Shown: positions 21,051 to 30,115, counted from the first letter of the stretch. The stretch is DNA of 64,000 bases from Bradyrhizobium sp. (GCF_004799445.1 NZ_SSNA01000169.1:1-64000); one strand, 5' to 3'. The notes: generated by a model from the sequence alone, not told the origin. A program made the numbers and translations.

Positions 21051-21602
21051 CTACTTTACATCCGCGCGCGAAAACCTCGCCGCCTTTTCCTCCAGCGGCA
21101 GATCGAGCCCGTTGGCCAGATACGACACGGTCCGGTAAAGGCCGCAGAGCAGGATGATTTCGAAAATCTTCGCATCGTCGTAATGCGCTGCCAGCGCCTT
21201 GAATTCGCTGTCGCTGAGGGTCGCTCTCACATGCAGCGCGTCAACCGCGCCGATTAGCGCCCTTTCGGCCGGCGACCAGCATGGCGCATCGGCGCCGTCG
21301 AGCACCGTGGCGCGGACCTGCGCATCGTTCAGCTGCGCGGCTTGCGCGAAGATCGCGACATGCACGCCCCATTCGTACTCGCAGCCCGTCAGCGCGCAGG
21401 TACGGTCGATGACGATTTCACGTTCCCGCAACGTCAGCGGACCATGGTCCAACAGGCTCCCGGCGCGGAATTTTTCCCAGGCGCGCGCATTGGAAGCCAT
21501 GACGCGAAACAGCATCAGCGGCGGGGCACGGCGCATGATGCGGTCGAACTGACCCTGGATCTCCGGTTCATAAGGCGGCTCAAGCGGGGCAATTCGTGAC
21601 AT
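21051..21602 (-). CDS. Carboxymuconolactone decarboxylase (AhpD-like) family protein
   Basis: The 183-residue protein has the CMD fold signature: LTLREREIVIDRTCALTGCEYEWGVHVAIFAQ near residues 57-88, followed by EIILLCGLYRTVSYLANGL. The Cys and His of GCEYEWGVH correspond to the family's redox/proton-relay positions, but a full CxxC of AhpD is absent. The substrate is unknown. Possible roles are peroxidase-like or ring-cleavage-product decarboxylation. It is divergent from an HxlR regulator with two operator-like palindromes between them, which suggests control by electrophiles or redox. Confidence 0.85.
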   Translation of the reverse strand: MSRIAPLEPPYEPEIQGQFDRIMRRAPPLMLFRVMASNARAWEKFRAGSLLDHGPLTLREREIVIDRTCALTGCEYEWGVHVAIFAQAAQLNDAQVRATVLDGADAPCWSPAERALIGAVDALHVRATLSDSEFKALAAHYDDAKIFEIILLCGLYRTVSYLANGLDLPLEEKAARFSRADVK

Positions 21603-21615
21603 GGCCGGCTCCTGT

Positions 21616-21654
21616 GCTACACTAAACGTAGCAGCATGCTACATTATTTGTAGC
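21616..21654. promoter_or_regulatory. Twin operator for the HxlR regulator
   Basis: Two 17-bp inverted repeats, GCTAC-N7-GTAGC at 21616-21632 and 21638-21654, are centred 22 bp apart, two helical turns. The spacers are AT-rich (ACTAAAC, ATTATTT). They lie between divergent start codons. HxlR-type dimers bind such paired palindromes, so this is probably the regulator's binding site covering both promoters. Confidence 0.75.
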
Positions 21655-21684
21655 AAGCCGCAAGCCGTTGGATTTGGGAGCCCG

Positions 21685-22026
21685 ATGCCGAAACAGCCTT
21701 CATCCCCGAAACGCCGCCGCGTGCGCGGCTCGCGGTCGGGCCGGCCGATCATGGTGCTGCTCGACCTGTTGGGGCGGCGCTGGAGTTTGCGGATCTTGTG
21801 GGAGCTCCATGCGCAATCGCTGACCTCACGCGCCTTGCGCGCCGCTTGCGACGAAGCCTCCCCCACGGTGCTGCAGGCGCGGCTGTCGGAGCTGCGCGAG
21901 GCCGGTTTCGTCGAGCTTGATCCGGCCGGCGGCTACGGCCTCACGGCACTGGGCAGGGAGCTGGAGGAAACCTTCCTGCCGCTGCATCGTTTTGCCGAGC
22001 GCTGGAGCAAGCGGCAAGCGAGCTAG
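21685..22026 (+). CDS. HxlR-family winged helix-turn-helix regulator
   Basis: The 113-residue protein has a basic N-terminal tail and the HxlR domain: MVLLDLLGRRWSLRILWEL near residues 23-41, then SPTVLQARLSELREAGFVE, ending with the YGLTALGRELEE wing. Members are dimeric repressors or activators that sense electrophiles, quinones or hypochlorite. The usual N-terminal redox Cys is missing. One Cys occurs in AACDEAS, in the recognition region. The ATG at 21685 follows GGGAG. It probably controls itself and the divergent CMD-family gene. Confidence 0.9.
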   Translation: MPKQPSSPKRRRVRGSRSGRPIMVLLDLLGRRWSLRILWELHAQSLTSRALRAACDEASPTVLQARLSELREAGFVELDPAGGYGLTALGRELEETFLPLHRFAERWSKRQAS

Positions 22027-22069
22027 CTGTTGGAGTTACCTGAGGGAGAAGAGTCCATCGCCGCACGCT

Positions 22070-22516
22070 CTACGCCGCGGCCACCGTCAGGCTGGCGCCG
22101 TCGGCCTGCACGATCCGGACCCGGCTGCCGGCCGGGGTGTCGGGCCCGGCGACCCGCCAGACCGTATCGTCGATCCGCACCGTGCCGGCGCCGTCGATGA
22201 TCGGCTTTTCCAGCGTAAACACCCGGCCGACCAGCGCGTCGGCGCGCTTGTTGAGAAAGGGATTACTAACGCTGACGGCGGCATTGCTGCGCGCGATGCG
22301 CCGCCACAGCGGCACCGCGGCGGCGGCAAACACCGCAAACATCAGGATCTGAAGCTGCCAGGACGGATTGAACGCGAACGACAATAGCCCCACCAGCAAG
22401 GCGGCCAGCCCCAGCCAGAACAGGAAGACCCCGGGCGCCAGCAGCTCCAGCGCCATCAGGATGACGCCGAAGATCAGCCAGTTCCAGGTGCCCAACGTGG
22501 CGAACATCTCGGTCAT
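22070..22516 (-). CDS. NfeD-like membrane protein
   Basis: The 148-residue protein has two or three transmembrane segments in the first 75 residues (WNWLIFGVILMALELLAPGVFLFWLGLAALLVGLL) and a C-terminal OB-fold (ALVGRVFTLEKPIIDGAGTVRIDDTVWRV) typical of NfeDC. It follows the slipin gene. NfeD and SPFH proteins are routinely paired and are thought to assemble membrane microdomains and control membrane quality. A strong hairpin separates the two genes. Confidence 0.9.
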   Translation of the reverse strand: MTEMFATLGTWNWLIFGVILMALELLAPGVFLFWLGLAALLVGLLSFAFNPSWQLQILMFAVFAAAAVPLWRRIARSNAAVSVSNPFLNKRADALVGRVFTLEKPIIDGAGTVRIDDTVWRVAGPDTPAGSRVRIVQADGASLTVAAA

Positions 22517-22551
22517 GGTGTGAGCCTCTCTCGCCTCGACGGAAGCGTGCT

Positions 22552-22574
22552 CCCTCCCCCCTTGCGGGGGAGGG
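22552..22574. repeat. Strong intercistronic hairpin between slipin and NfeD genes
   Basis: CCCTCCCCC and GGGGGAGGG pair around CTTGC. There is no T run, so it is more likely an mRNA-stability or attenuating structure, or a dispersed element, than a terminator. Confidence 0.6.
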
Positions 22575-22603
22575 AACGGCTACCTGGTTGCTCTTCACTA
22601 CTT

Positions 22604-23599
22604 CTAGCCCGGCGGCGGCACCGGTGGAACGGTGCCGACGCTCGGCACCGAGGATCGCCGCGCCGCGGCCTGCGCGGAAGCAGCACTTTCGCCGAAGGTC
22701 GCCTTGGCGATCTCGCCGATGCCGGCCAGCGATCCCAGAATGCTCACCGCCTCGATCGGCAACATGATGATCTTCTGGTTCGGCGAATCCGCCAATTGCC
22801 CGAACGCCTTGATGTATTTGTCGGCGATGAAATAATTCAGCGCGGCAACGTCGCCCTTTGCAATCGCTTCCGAGACCATCTGCGTTGCCTTGGCTTCGGC
22901 TTCGGCGGAGCGCTCGCGCGCCTCGGCGTCGCGGAACGCGGCTTCGCGGCGGCCTTCGGCCTGCAGGATCTGGCCCTGCTTCGCGCCCTCGGCGCGAAGG
23001 ATCTCGGACTGCCGCTGGCCCTCGGCCTGCAGGATGTCGGCGCGCTTGACGCGCTCGGCCTTCATCTGGCGACCCATCGCCTCGACGAGGTCGGCGGGCG
23101 GCACGATGTCCTTGATCTCGATGCGGTTGACCTTCAGCCCCCATGGCGAGACCGCCGCATCGACCACGCGCAGCAGGCGCTCGTTGATCTCGTCGCGATG
23201 CGACAGCACCTGGTCGAGGTCCATCGCGCCCATCACCGAGCGGATATTGGTCATCGTCAGCACGATGATCGCCTGGTTGAGATTGGATACCTCGTAGCTC
23301 GCTTTCGCCGCGTCAAACACCTGAAAGAACGCCACGCCGTCCACCGTCACGGTGGCGTTGTCCTTGGTGATCACCTCCTGCTCCGGAATGCTAATCACCT
23401 GCTCCATCATGTTCATCTTGCGGCCGACCCGGTCGAAATAGGGGATGATGATATTCAGCCCCGGCGCCAGCGTGCGGGTGTATTTGCCGAACCGCTCGAT
23501 GGTCCAGTCGTAGCCCTGCGGCACGGTCTTGATGCCGGCGAACAGCGTAACGATAACCAGCAGAACGAGTGCAATGGCGAAAATATCGAAACCGGTCAT
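22604..23599 (-). CDS. SPFH/band 7 protein, slipin or QmcA type
   Basis: The 331-residue protein has an N-terminal membrane anchor ([20 protein letters not shown]), the band 7 domain ([33 protein letters not shown] onward to about residue 190) and an alanine/glutamate-rich coiled coil (about 185-265, [35 protein letters not shown]). A C-terminal tail follows with a disordered, proline-rich end. It forms ring-like scaffolds on the inner membrane, often with FtsH. The downstream gene encodes its NfeD partner. Confidence 0.93.
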   Translation of the reverse strand: MTGFDIFAIALVLLVIVTLFAGIKTVPQGYDWTIERFGKYTRTLAPGLNIIIPYFDRVGRKMNMMEQVISIPEQEVITKDNATVTVDGVAFFQVFDAAKASYEVSNLNQAIIVLTMTNIRSVMGAMDLDQVLSHRDEINERLLRVVDAAVSPWGLKVNRIEIKDIVPPADLVEAMGRQMKAERVKRADILQAEGQRQSEILRAEGAKQGQILQAEGRREAAFRDAEARERSAEAEAKATQMVSEAIAKGDVAALNYFIADKYIKAFGQLADSPNQKIIMLPIEAVSILGSLAGIGEIAKATFGESAASAQAAARRSSVPSVGTVPPVPPPG

Positions 23600-23821
23600 A
23601 AATCCTCCAAAGCGGGACAGCGAGCGCCCGCACCTGTTTCCCGCCAGAGCTGTTCACCGGCGCCGCTAGCGTTGGTCGGCGCAGCCGCAGCGCCGGTTCA
23701 GCCGGCTGTTGTTGCGGCCATAGCTATGTATTCGGTTGCCGGGTTCCAGATGGCCGCGGTCCGAACGCGGCAAGTGGCTCGCCGGCTTGAGGAAAACGCC
23801 CGGCTTCGCGGAAGGTGAATA

Positions 23822-24811
23822 TTATTCGATCACCTCGTCGGCGGTCGCCAGCAGCGCCGGCGAGATCGTGACGCCGAGCGTCTTTGCGGTCTTGAGGTTG
23901 ATCACTAGTTCGAACTGGGTCGGGTTCTGCACCGGAAGATCGACCGGCTTTTCGCCCTTCAGAATACGATCGATGTAAGCCGCCGCATGACGAATGATAT
24001 CGCTGTTATCGGTGCCGTAGGACATCAGCCCGCCATCGGTCACGAACGCCCGGTTCCAATAGATCGCCGGCAAGTTGGCGTGTGCCGCGGACGCAAGGAT
24101 GGGCGCGCGATTGGCGATGGTGAAGAAATCTGGCAGCACGAGCAGCGCCGTTGCCTTTTCGGCCGACAGCGCCGCGATGGTCGGCGCGATCCCGGCCACG
24201 TCGCGCAACGGTACTGCGCGCACAGTCACGGCCAGCGACGACGCTGCCTCCTGCAGGGTGCGCATCATGATCTCGGCGAAGGGCGCCGTTGAGGGATTGT
24301 AGAGCACGGCCACACGGGCAGCGGGCGGCGTGATCTGCGTCAGCATCTCGAGCCACTTGCCGGCCATCGGCAAGTCGTAATCGGTGAATCCGGTGATGTT
24401 GCCGCCGGGGTGCGACAGGCTTGCGACAAAACCCTGGTCGATCGGGTCGGTGACGACCGCAAACACGATGGGGATCGTGCTGGTTCGCCGCCGCAATTCC
24501 TCGACGCACGGCGTGCCGATCGCGAGCAGGACGTCGGGGGCGGAGGCGACGAGTTCCTCCGCCGAGCGTCCGATCAGCGCGCGGTCGCTATTGCCGTCGC
24601 GCCAGTCAATGCGCAGATTGCCGCCTTCCTTCCAATCGAGCGCGGCCAGGCTGTCCTTCAGGACTCTGGCGCGCGCCCTGGAGACGGGATCATCGGACGC
24701 AGTGACCGAAAGCGCGCCGAGCCGGCGCATGCCCTCGCGCGGCAGCTGGGCCCGCGCCGCGAGCGGCACGGTTGCGCCGATGACAAGGCCGATAAACTCC
24801 CGCCGTTGCAT
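23822..24811 (-). CDS. ABC-type substrate-binding protein (PF04392 family)
   Basis: The 329-residue protein starts with a Tat-like signal (MQRREFIGLVIGATVPLAARAQ), then the family's RLGALS, then APDVLLAIGTPCVEELRRRTSTIPIVFAVVTDPIDQGFVASLSHPGGNITGF. Members bind unknown small ligands. No permease or ATPase is nearby, as is common for this expanded family in Bradyrhizobium. It follows hemH by 29 bases on the same strand and may be cotranscribed by read-through. GGGGA lies five bases before the ATG. Confidence 0.88.
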   Translation of the reverse strand: MQRREFIGLVIGATVPLAARAQLPREGMRRLGALSVTASDDPVSRARARVLKDSLAALDWKEGGNLRIDWRDGNSDRALIGRSAEELVASAPDVLLAIGTPCVEELRRRTSTIPIVFAVVTDPIDQGFVASLSHPGGNITGFTDYDLPMAGKWLEMLTQITPPAARVAVLYNPSTAPFAEIMMRTLQEAASSLAVTVRAVPLRDVAGIAPTIAALSAEKATALLVLPDFFTIANRAPILASAAHANLPAIYWNRAFVTDGGLMSYGTDNSDIIRHAAAYIDRILKGEKPVDLPVQNPTQFELVINLKTAKTLGVTISPALLATADEVIE

Positions 24812-24840
24812 GGCGATCCCCGATAGGCCCGACCGCGCCG

Positions 24841-25878
24841 TCAAATCCAGCCCTGAAGCTCGCGCAGCACGAGCTGGCGGATCACGTCCATGCCGGGCTC
24901 GCTGTCGTTCAGGCACGGGACGAAGGCGAATTGCTCGCCGCCATTGTGCTTGAAGATTTCGGCGTTTTCCTGCGCGATTTCTTCCAGCGTTTCCAGGCAA
25001 TCGGCCGAGAACCCCGGCGTGACGACGGCGATCCGCCGCACGCCTTCCTTGGCCAGCTTCTCCATGGTCTTGTCGGTGTAGGGCTGAAGCCACGCATCGA
25101 AGCCGAAGCGCGACTGGAATGTCAGCATCAGTTTCGAGGCATCGAGCCCCATGCGCTTGCGCAGGCTTTCCGTCGTCGCGATGCAGTGGGTCTGATAGGG
25201 ATCGCCCTTGTCGACATATTTCTGCGGCATGCCGTGGAACGAGGCCACGATGATCTCTGGCTGAAACGGCAAACTCGCGAGATGCGCGTTGATCGAAACC
25301 GCCAGCGCCTCGATGTAGTCGGGATCGTCGTAGTAGGGCGGCGTCACCCGCAGCGTCGGTTGCGCGCGCATCTGGCCAAGCACGCGAAACACTTCGTCGC
25401 ACACGGTGGCGGAGGTCGCCGCCGAATATTGCGGATACAGCGGCACCACCAACAAGCGGTCGCAGCCCTGCGCCGTCAGGGCGTCGATCCGCGAGGCGAT
25501 CGACGGATTGCCGTAGCGCATCGCCCAGTCGACCACGACATGGTCGTGGTCCGATATCGCGGCGGCAAGCTTTTCCGCTTGCGCGCGCGTGATGGTCTTG
25601 AGCGGAGATTCGTTGTTCGCGGTGTTCCAGATCTTCAGGTAGTCGCGGGCCTTGCGCGCCGGGCGGATGCGCAGAATGATGCCGTTCAGCACCAGCTTCC
25701 ACAGCAGGCCCTGATCCTCGATCACGCGGGGGTCGGACAGGAATTCCTTGAGATAGACGCGCACGCCACGGCTATCCGCGGTGTCGGGGGTGCCGAGATT
25801 GACCAGGAGAACGCCGACGCGTTCCGGTCGGACGTCCGCGGCAGGCTTTGCCTTCTCGATGGGAACGACGGCTGTCAT
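24841..25878 (-). CDS. hemH: Ferrochelatase
   Basis: The 345-residue protein has the ferrochelatase pattern: GVLLVNLGTPDTADSRGVRVYLKEFLSDPRVIE near residue 20, the catalytic His in VASFHGMPQKYV near 205, and VVTPGFSADCLETLEEI, with Glu and Asp residues for proton transfer, near 280. It inserts iron into protoporphyrin IX to make heme in the last step. The ATG at 25878 begins the usual protein, and an upstream extension of the frame was rejected. It is divergent from the MAPEG gene. Confidence 0.96.
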   Translation of the reverse strand: MTAVVPIEKAKPAADVRPERVGVLLVNLGTPDTADSRGVRVYLKEFLSDPRVIEDQGLLWKLVLNGIILRIRPARKARDYLKIWNTANNESPLKTITRAQAEKLAAAISDHDHVVVDWAMRYGNPSIASRIDALTAQGCDRLLVVPLYPQYSAATSATVCDEVFRVLGQMRAQPTLRVTPPYYDDPDYIEALAVSINAHLASLPFQPEIIVASFHGMPQKYVDKGDPYQTHCIATTESLRKRMGLDASKLMLTFQSRFGFDAWLQPYTDKTMEKLAKEGVRRIAVVTPGFSADCLETLEEIAQENAEIFKHNGGEQFAFVPCLNDSEPGMDVIRQLVLRELQGWI

Positions 25879-25994
25879 GATAGCGATGGCTTGGCGCGTC
25901 GGGCCATCCTTGTCAAGATAACGGCAGTTTCGATACTGTCGCTTTTTCGCGCGGCGATGCCAGGCATCGGCGGCGGCCGCGAGGCGGGGGAACC

Positions 25995-26393
25995 ATGACA
26001 ATCGCCGAATGGTGCGTTTTTGGAGCGGTGATGCTCTATTTGCTGAGCATCGCACCGGTAAAGTGGATCAGGTTTCGCCGTTTCGACAACTCCAAACCGC
26101 GCGACCCCGCCTTCTATGAGGATCCAATTGCCGCGCGCGCGCTGGGCGCGCACCAGAACGGCATCGAGGCCTTTCCATTTTTCGCCGCGGCCGTGCTGCT
26201 GGCGGAATTTCGTCTCGGTCCGCAACGCCTGATCGACGAATTGGCGGTGCTGTTTCTGATCGTGCGGATCGCCTATGTCTTCACCTATCTCGGCAATCGC
26301 CCGACGCTGCGGTCGATCCTCTGGAACATCGGCTTTGCGATCAATGTGGCCATCTTCTTCATGCCGGTGCTTCGCCGCTTCTTGCCGATCTAG
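25995..26393 (+). CDS. MAPEG-family integral membrane protein
   Basis: The 132-residue protein has four hydrophobic segments and the MAPEG-like block DPIAARALGAHQNGIEAFPFFAAAVLLAEF with a conserved Asn. It ends RFLPI. Eukaryotic members are glutathione-linked enzymes, but bacterial MAPEG proteins are mostly of unknown function. It is divergent from hemH with about 116 bases between. Confidence 0.85.
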   Translation: MTIAEWCVFGAVMLYLLSIAPVKWIRFRRFDNSKPRDPAFYEDPIAARALGAHQNGIEAFPFFAAAVLLAEFRLGPQRLIDELAVLFLIVRIAYVFTYLGNRPTLRSILWNIGFAINVAIFFMPVLRRFLPI

Positions 26394-26451
26394 AACGTCG
26401 GCTGGGCAAAGGCGCGCTTGCGCCGTGCGCACCCCTGGTTTGGTTGGCTGA

Positions 26452-26520
26452 ATTGGTGGGCACGCTTCCGCCTTCGCTCGTTGAGCTTCGGCGGGCGCGG
26501 TCGCTTTGCCCACCCTACAG
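26452..26520. repeat. Intergenic palindromic element (GGTGGGCA..TGCCCACC)
   Basis: GGTGGGCACGC near 26456 is mirrored by GCTTTGCCCACC near 26504. A second inner hairpin pairs CCGCCTTCG with GCTTCGGCGG. This is a frequent Bradyrhizobium intergenic element. It sits between the MAPEG and SDR genes. Confidence 0.6.
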
Positions 26521-26667
26521 CTACGGCTTCGCGGATAGCTTCGAGCTTCGAACATCGGGGGCGCGAAGCATCCTGGGACCGGCTGGTGCGGCCGCCCGCG
26601 ATTGTTGGCATTGGCGCGTGCGGCACCTATAGTTTACCCGATCGAGGGCATCGGGGAACAAGGATCC

Positions 26668-27426
26668 ATGCGCGTTTCAATCATCACCGGCGGCGGGTCG
26701 GGGATCGGCGCCGCGGTCGCGCGCCGGTTGGCAGCGCCGGACCAGTGCCTGATGCTGCATGGACAAGGGGCCGACGCGGCGGGGCAGACGCGTTTGAACG
26801 CGGTGGTCACGGAGTGTGAGCGTGCCGGCGCCAAGGTCGCGTGGTGCACCGGCGACCTGGCAAATGCCGGAACGGCATCCGAACTGGTCGGCGCGGCGCG
26901 CAACGCGTTCGGAAGCATCGACGCGATCGTCCACGCCGCCGGGTTTGCCGATCGACGCGATTTCACGAATTTGCCGCGCGCGGCGCTCGAACGGTCATTC
27001 GCGGTGATGGCATTGGCGTTTCACGAATTGGCGGCCTCGGCGTTGCCGGATCTGACCCGGGGACCACAGGGACGCGCCGTCGCCATCTCAAGTTTCGCCG
27101 CCCACAGGTTCACGCCCGAGGCGACCTATCCGGGCTCCGCGGCGGCCAAGGCCGCGCTCGAGGTGCTGGTCCGGTGTCTTGCGATCGAGCTTGCAAGCTC
27201 GGGCGCAACAGCCAATGTCGTCATGCCCGGCTACACGCGCAAGGATGCCGGACTGATGGGGGCATTGGACCAGCAGAGCTGGCAACTGGCCGCCAGGGCC
27301 AATCCGCAGGCACGATTGGCCGAACCCGACGAAGTGGCCGCGGTGGTCGCCTTCCTGTTGTCGCCGGAGGCTGGACACGTGACGGGAGCGCTGTTGCCGG
27401 TCGATGGCGGCCTGACACTCATCTAG
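26668..27426 (+). CDS. Short-chain dehydrogenase-like protein with an altered active site
   Basis: The 252-residue protein has an SDR Rossmann fold (SIITGGGSGIGAAVARRL), the IVHAAGFADR segment (NNAG equivalent), AISSFAAHRF with the catalytic Ser, and a C-terminal VTGALLPVDGG. The expected YxxxK reads SAAAK (sequence YPGSAAAKAAL), so the tyrosine four before the lysine is a serine and the nearest Tyr is seven before it. It may be a non-canonical or inactive SDR. It is followed 21 bases later by the FAD oxidase gene and probably shares an operon with it and the permease. An upstream start at 26602 is weaker. Confidence 0.85.
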   Translation: MRVSIITGGGSGIGAAVARRLAAPDQCLMLHGQGADAAGQTRLNAVVTECERAGAKVAWCTGDLANAGTASELVGAARNAFGSIDAIVHAAGFADRRDFTNLPRAALERSFAVMALAFHELAASALPDLTRGPQGRAVAISSFAAHRFTPEATYPGSAAAKAALEVLVRCLAIELASSGATANVVMPGYTRKDAGLMGALDQQSWQLAARANPQARLAEPDEVAAVVAFLLSPEAGHVTGALLPVDGGLTLI

Positions 27427-27447
27427 CGGCGCTTGAAAGCAGGACCG

Positions 27448-28704
27448 ATGCCGGACAATTTCACGGACAAGCCAACGGATGTCATCGTGCTGGGCGCAGG
27501 CATCGTCGGGGTGTCTGCGGCCATCGCCGCGCGGCAGAGGGGCCTGTCGGTCGTCCTCGTCGATCGGCGCGAGCCCGGCAACGAGACCTCCTATGGCAAT
27601 GCCGGCATTCTCTCCAGCGGCTCGATATCGCCGCTCAACAAGCCGTCGCTCTGGAGCGCGCTGCCGACTTACCTGACCAACCGGCACGCGGCGCTGCGCT
27701 GGGATCCCGTCTGGGCTATCAGGAATATCGACTGGATCATCCGCTTCCTCGCCAATGCGACACCCTCTCGCACCAGGCCGCGGGCGACGGCCCTGCACGG
27801 GCTGATCGGCGCATCGCTGCAGCTGCATCGGGAATGGATCGTGAAAGCCGACGCGGCGCAGCGCATCCGCGAGACCGGCTGGCTGAAGGCGTGGCGCAGC
27901 GACGCCGTTGGTGCTGCGAAGGCAGAGCAGGCCTTTCTCGCCGAATACGGCATCGCCAGCCAGCTGCTCGACCGTCAGGCCATTTCCGCGCTCGAGCCGA
28001 ACATCGTGCCCGTCTACAAGGTCGGCCTCCTGCACACCCAGACCGCCTCGGTGGACTCGCCGGGCGCCGTGGTCAAGGCCTATGCACGGATGTTTGTGGG
28101 CTTGGGTGGCGAGATCCGTCAGTCGGAAATCAGGGCGATCGTGCCCGACAGCGAGGGCTGGCGCGTGGTGCTCGCCGACGGCGGAATTTCGGCGCGCCAT
28201 ATCGTGGTCGCGCTGGGACCGTGGTCGGCGGACCTGTTGCGGCCGCTTGGCTATCGTGTTCCCCTAGCCTTCGAACGCGGCTACCATCGCGAATTCAAGC
28301 CGAACCCGGCACGTTCATTGCAACGTCCGATCCATGACGCCGAAGGCAGTTTCCTGATGACGCCGATGGAACAGGGCATCCGAGTCACCACCGGGGTCGA
28401 GCTGACCGCCCGCGATGCGCCCTCATCGTTCGTCCAGCTCGACCAGGTGGTGCCGGCCGCGCGCGGCGTGGTCGAATTCGGCGCGGCGGTCGGCGAACCC
28501 TGGCGCGGGGCGCGGCCGACGCTGCCCGACAGCCTGCCGATGATCGGGCCCGCGCCACGTCATGCCGGCCTGTGGCTCGCTTTCGGCAACCAGCACATCG
28601 GCTTCACGACCGGCCCTGCGACGGGAGCGGCGATCGCAGCGATGATCGCAGGCACGCAGCCAGGCTTCGACGCGGCGCCGTTTTCGCCCGGCCGTTACCT
28701 CTGA
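27448..28704 (+). CDS. FAD-dependent oxidoreductase, D-amino acid dehydrogenase (DadA) type
   Basis: The 418-residue DAO-family protein has the dinucleotide motif DVIVLGAGIVGVSAAIAARQRG at residues 10-32, the DadA-type GNETSYGNAGILSSGSISPL, and the C-terminal FAD block GNQHIGFTTGPATGAAIA. DadA oxidises D-amino acids to 2-oxo acids using the quinone pool. The downstream amino-acid permease supports an amino-acid substrate, but the exact one is not determined. AGGAC precedes the ATG, and the upstream SDR ends 21 bases earlier. Confidence 0.88.
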   Translation: MPDNFTDKPTDVIVLGAGIVGVSAAIAARQRGLSVVLVDRREPGNETSYGNAGILSSGSISPLNKPSLWSALPTYLTNRHAALRWDPVWAIRNIDWIIRFLANATPSRTRPRATALHGLIGASLQLHREWIVKADAAQRIRETGWLKAWRSDAVGAAKAEQAFLAEYGIASQLLDRQAISALEPNIVPVYKVGLLHTQTASVDSPGAVVKAYARMFVGLGGEIRQSEIRAIVPDSEGWRVVLADGGISARHIVVALGPWSADLLRPLGYRVPLAFERGYHREFKPNPARSLQRPIHDAEGSFLMTPMEQGIRVTTGVELTARDAPSSFVQLDQVVPAARGVVEFGAAVGEPWRGARPTLPDSLPMIGPAPRHAGLWLAFGNQHIGFTTGPATGAAIAAMIAGTQPGFDAAPFSPGRYL

Positions 28705-28745
28705 TGGCCGACCTCCGGCAGGCAAGAGGGTAAGCGAGACCGGAC

Positions 28746-29414
28746 ATGCCCTACGTTTGGGATTTCGCGATCCTCGGCAAATACAGCCACCTGTTCTGGC
28801 TCGGGCTCGGCTGGACCATCGCCTACACGATCGGCACCGTCTTTCTCGGGACCGTGCTCGGTCTGGTGGTCGGCATCCTGCGGCTGAGGCGCTGGCCCGT
28901 GATCGACTGGCTTCTGCTCGCCTATATCGAACTGTTCCGCTGCACGCCGCTATTGGTTCAGATCATCTGGTTCTATTACGCCTTTCCGGTCGTCATCGGT
29001 GTGAACATCCCGGCGCATGTCGCCGCCGTCACCGTGCTGTCGCTCTATGGCGGGGCGTTCTATGCCGAGATTGTCCGCGGCAGCATCGAGAGCATCCATC
29101 GCGGACAATGGGACGCGGCGCGCGCCCTGGGACTTGGGTCATGGCGCGTGCTGAGATTGGTGATCCTGCCGCAGGCGCTGAAACCGATGCTGGCGCCCTA
29201 CGTCAACCAGTCGGTGACGCAGCTGAAGAACACCTCGCTGGTGTCCATTATCGCGGTGCCGGATCTCGTCTACAACGCGACTCTGATCAACGCCGACACC
29301 TATCGGCCGCTGGAAGTATATACGATCGTCGCTTTGATTTACTTCGCGATCCTGTTCCCGGCCACGCTGGTAGGACGCAGGCTCGAGCGCGGCCTGACCT
29401 ACGACAAGGCGTGA
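28746..29414 (+). CDS. Amino-acid ABC transporter permease (HisM/GlnP family)
   Basis: The 222-residue protein has about five membrane segments and the polar amino-acid permease signatures: YIELFRCTPLLVQIIW and the EAA-like loop SLYGGAFYAEIVRGSIESIHRGQWDAARALGLGSWR. A partner ATPase, second permease and binding protein are absent next to it. A family 3 binding protein on the opposite strand at 31185-32063 is a possible but unproven partner. It follows the D-amino acid dehydrogenase-like gene and would import its substrate. Confidence 0.9.
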   Translation: MPYVWDFAILGKYSHLFWLGLGWTIAYTIGTVFLGTVLGLVVGILRLRRWPVIDWLLLAYIELFRCTPLLVQIIWFYYAFPVVIGVNIPAHVAAVTVLSLYGGAFYAEIVRGSIESIHRGQWDAARALGLGSWRVLRLVILPQALKPMLAPYVNQSVTQLKNTSLVSIIAVPDLVYNATLINADTYRPLEVYTIVALIYFAILFPATLVGRRLERGLTYDKA

Positions 29415-29549
29415 GCGGGGCGTGGACTCGTCGGCACGCAGCCGAATTCGGATTGATGTCGCAGCATCAACCCGCGGGCGGCCTGTCGCGGAAGCCGCCA
29501 GCGCCCGAGGAATGCGTCGCAGGCCTCGGACGCACGAAAATAGCTGGTG

Positions 29550-29999
29550 CTATTCGCGATCCCGATCCCGGCGGCTACGGAACTGGTCGAACTTCTCTTT
29601 CTGGTCTGCGTCGAGGCTTTTGTAGAACGCCAGCAGCTTCGGATTTTCCTCTTTAAGCGCGGCGACCCGTGCCTCCAGCATCTTCTCGTGGAACGTGAGC
29701 CGGGATTCGAACGTCGACAGATCCGGCTTGGTGGCGCAAAGGTTGGTCTTCATGTCGTCGACGGCCTTGGTGCGCGTATCGACGAATTCCTTGTAGGCGG
29801 CCTTCTGCGCGTCGGTGAGATTGAGGTATTCCGCCAGTCGCTTCGCCATCTTGTGGTGATGGCCGTGCTCGGTCGACGCCGAGCAAATGCGATCATAGAC
29901 CGACCCGCGGCTCCCTTCCTTCTCGGCCCGGGCTGGACCGAAGCCGGCGGCGAGAATCGCCGATGCGATGACGAGAGCGCAAACTTTCAGGTATTGCAT
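29550..29999 (-). CDS. Periplasmic Spy/CpxP-like LTxxQ protein
   Basis: The 149-residue protein has a signal peptide (about 1-26, ending PARAEK), then a charged helical region containing a variant of the LTxxQ motif (LNLTDAQKAAYKEFVDTRTKAV), a single Cys pair (C40-region and C87-region) and a coiled C-terminus rich in K, E and R. The HGHHH stretch may bind metal. Spy/CpxP-like proteins act as periplasmic chaperones or metal sensors. GGAGC lies seven bases before the chosen ATG. Confidence 0.72.
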   Translation of the reverse strand: MQYLKVCALVIASAILAAGFGPARAEKEGSRGSVYDRICSASTEHGHHHKMAKRLAEYLNLTDAQKAAYKEFVDTRTKAVDDMKTNLCATKPDLSTFESRLTFHEKMLEARVAALKEENPKLLAFYKSLDADQKEKFDQFRSRRDRDRE

Positions 30000-30115
30000 G
30001 TGAAGCTCCAAAGCTGGAATGGATAAAGCGGTTATGGGATTCGATCGAGGGTCTCGGCCACCTCAGGCCGTCGGCCAATCCTGGACTTACGTGCGATGAC
30101 ACGCGGTCCGAGCTG

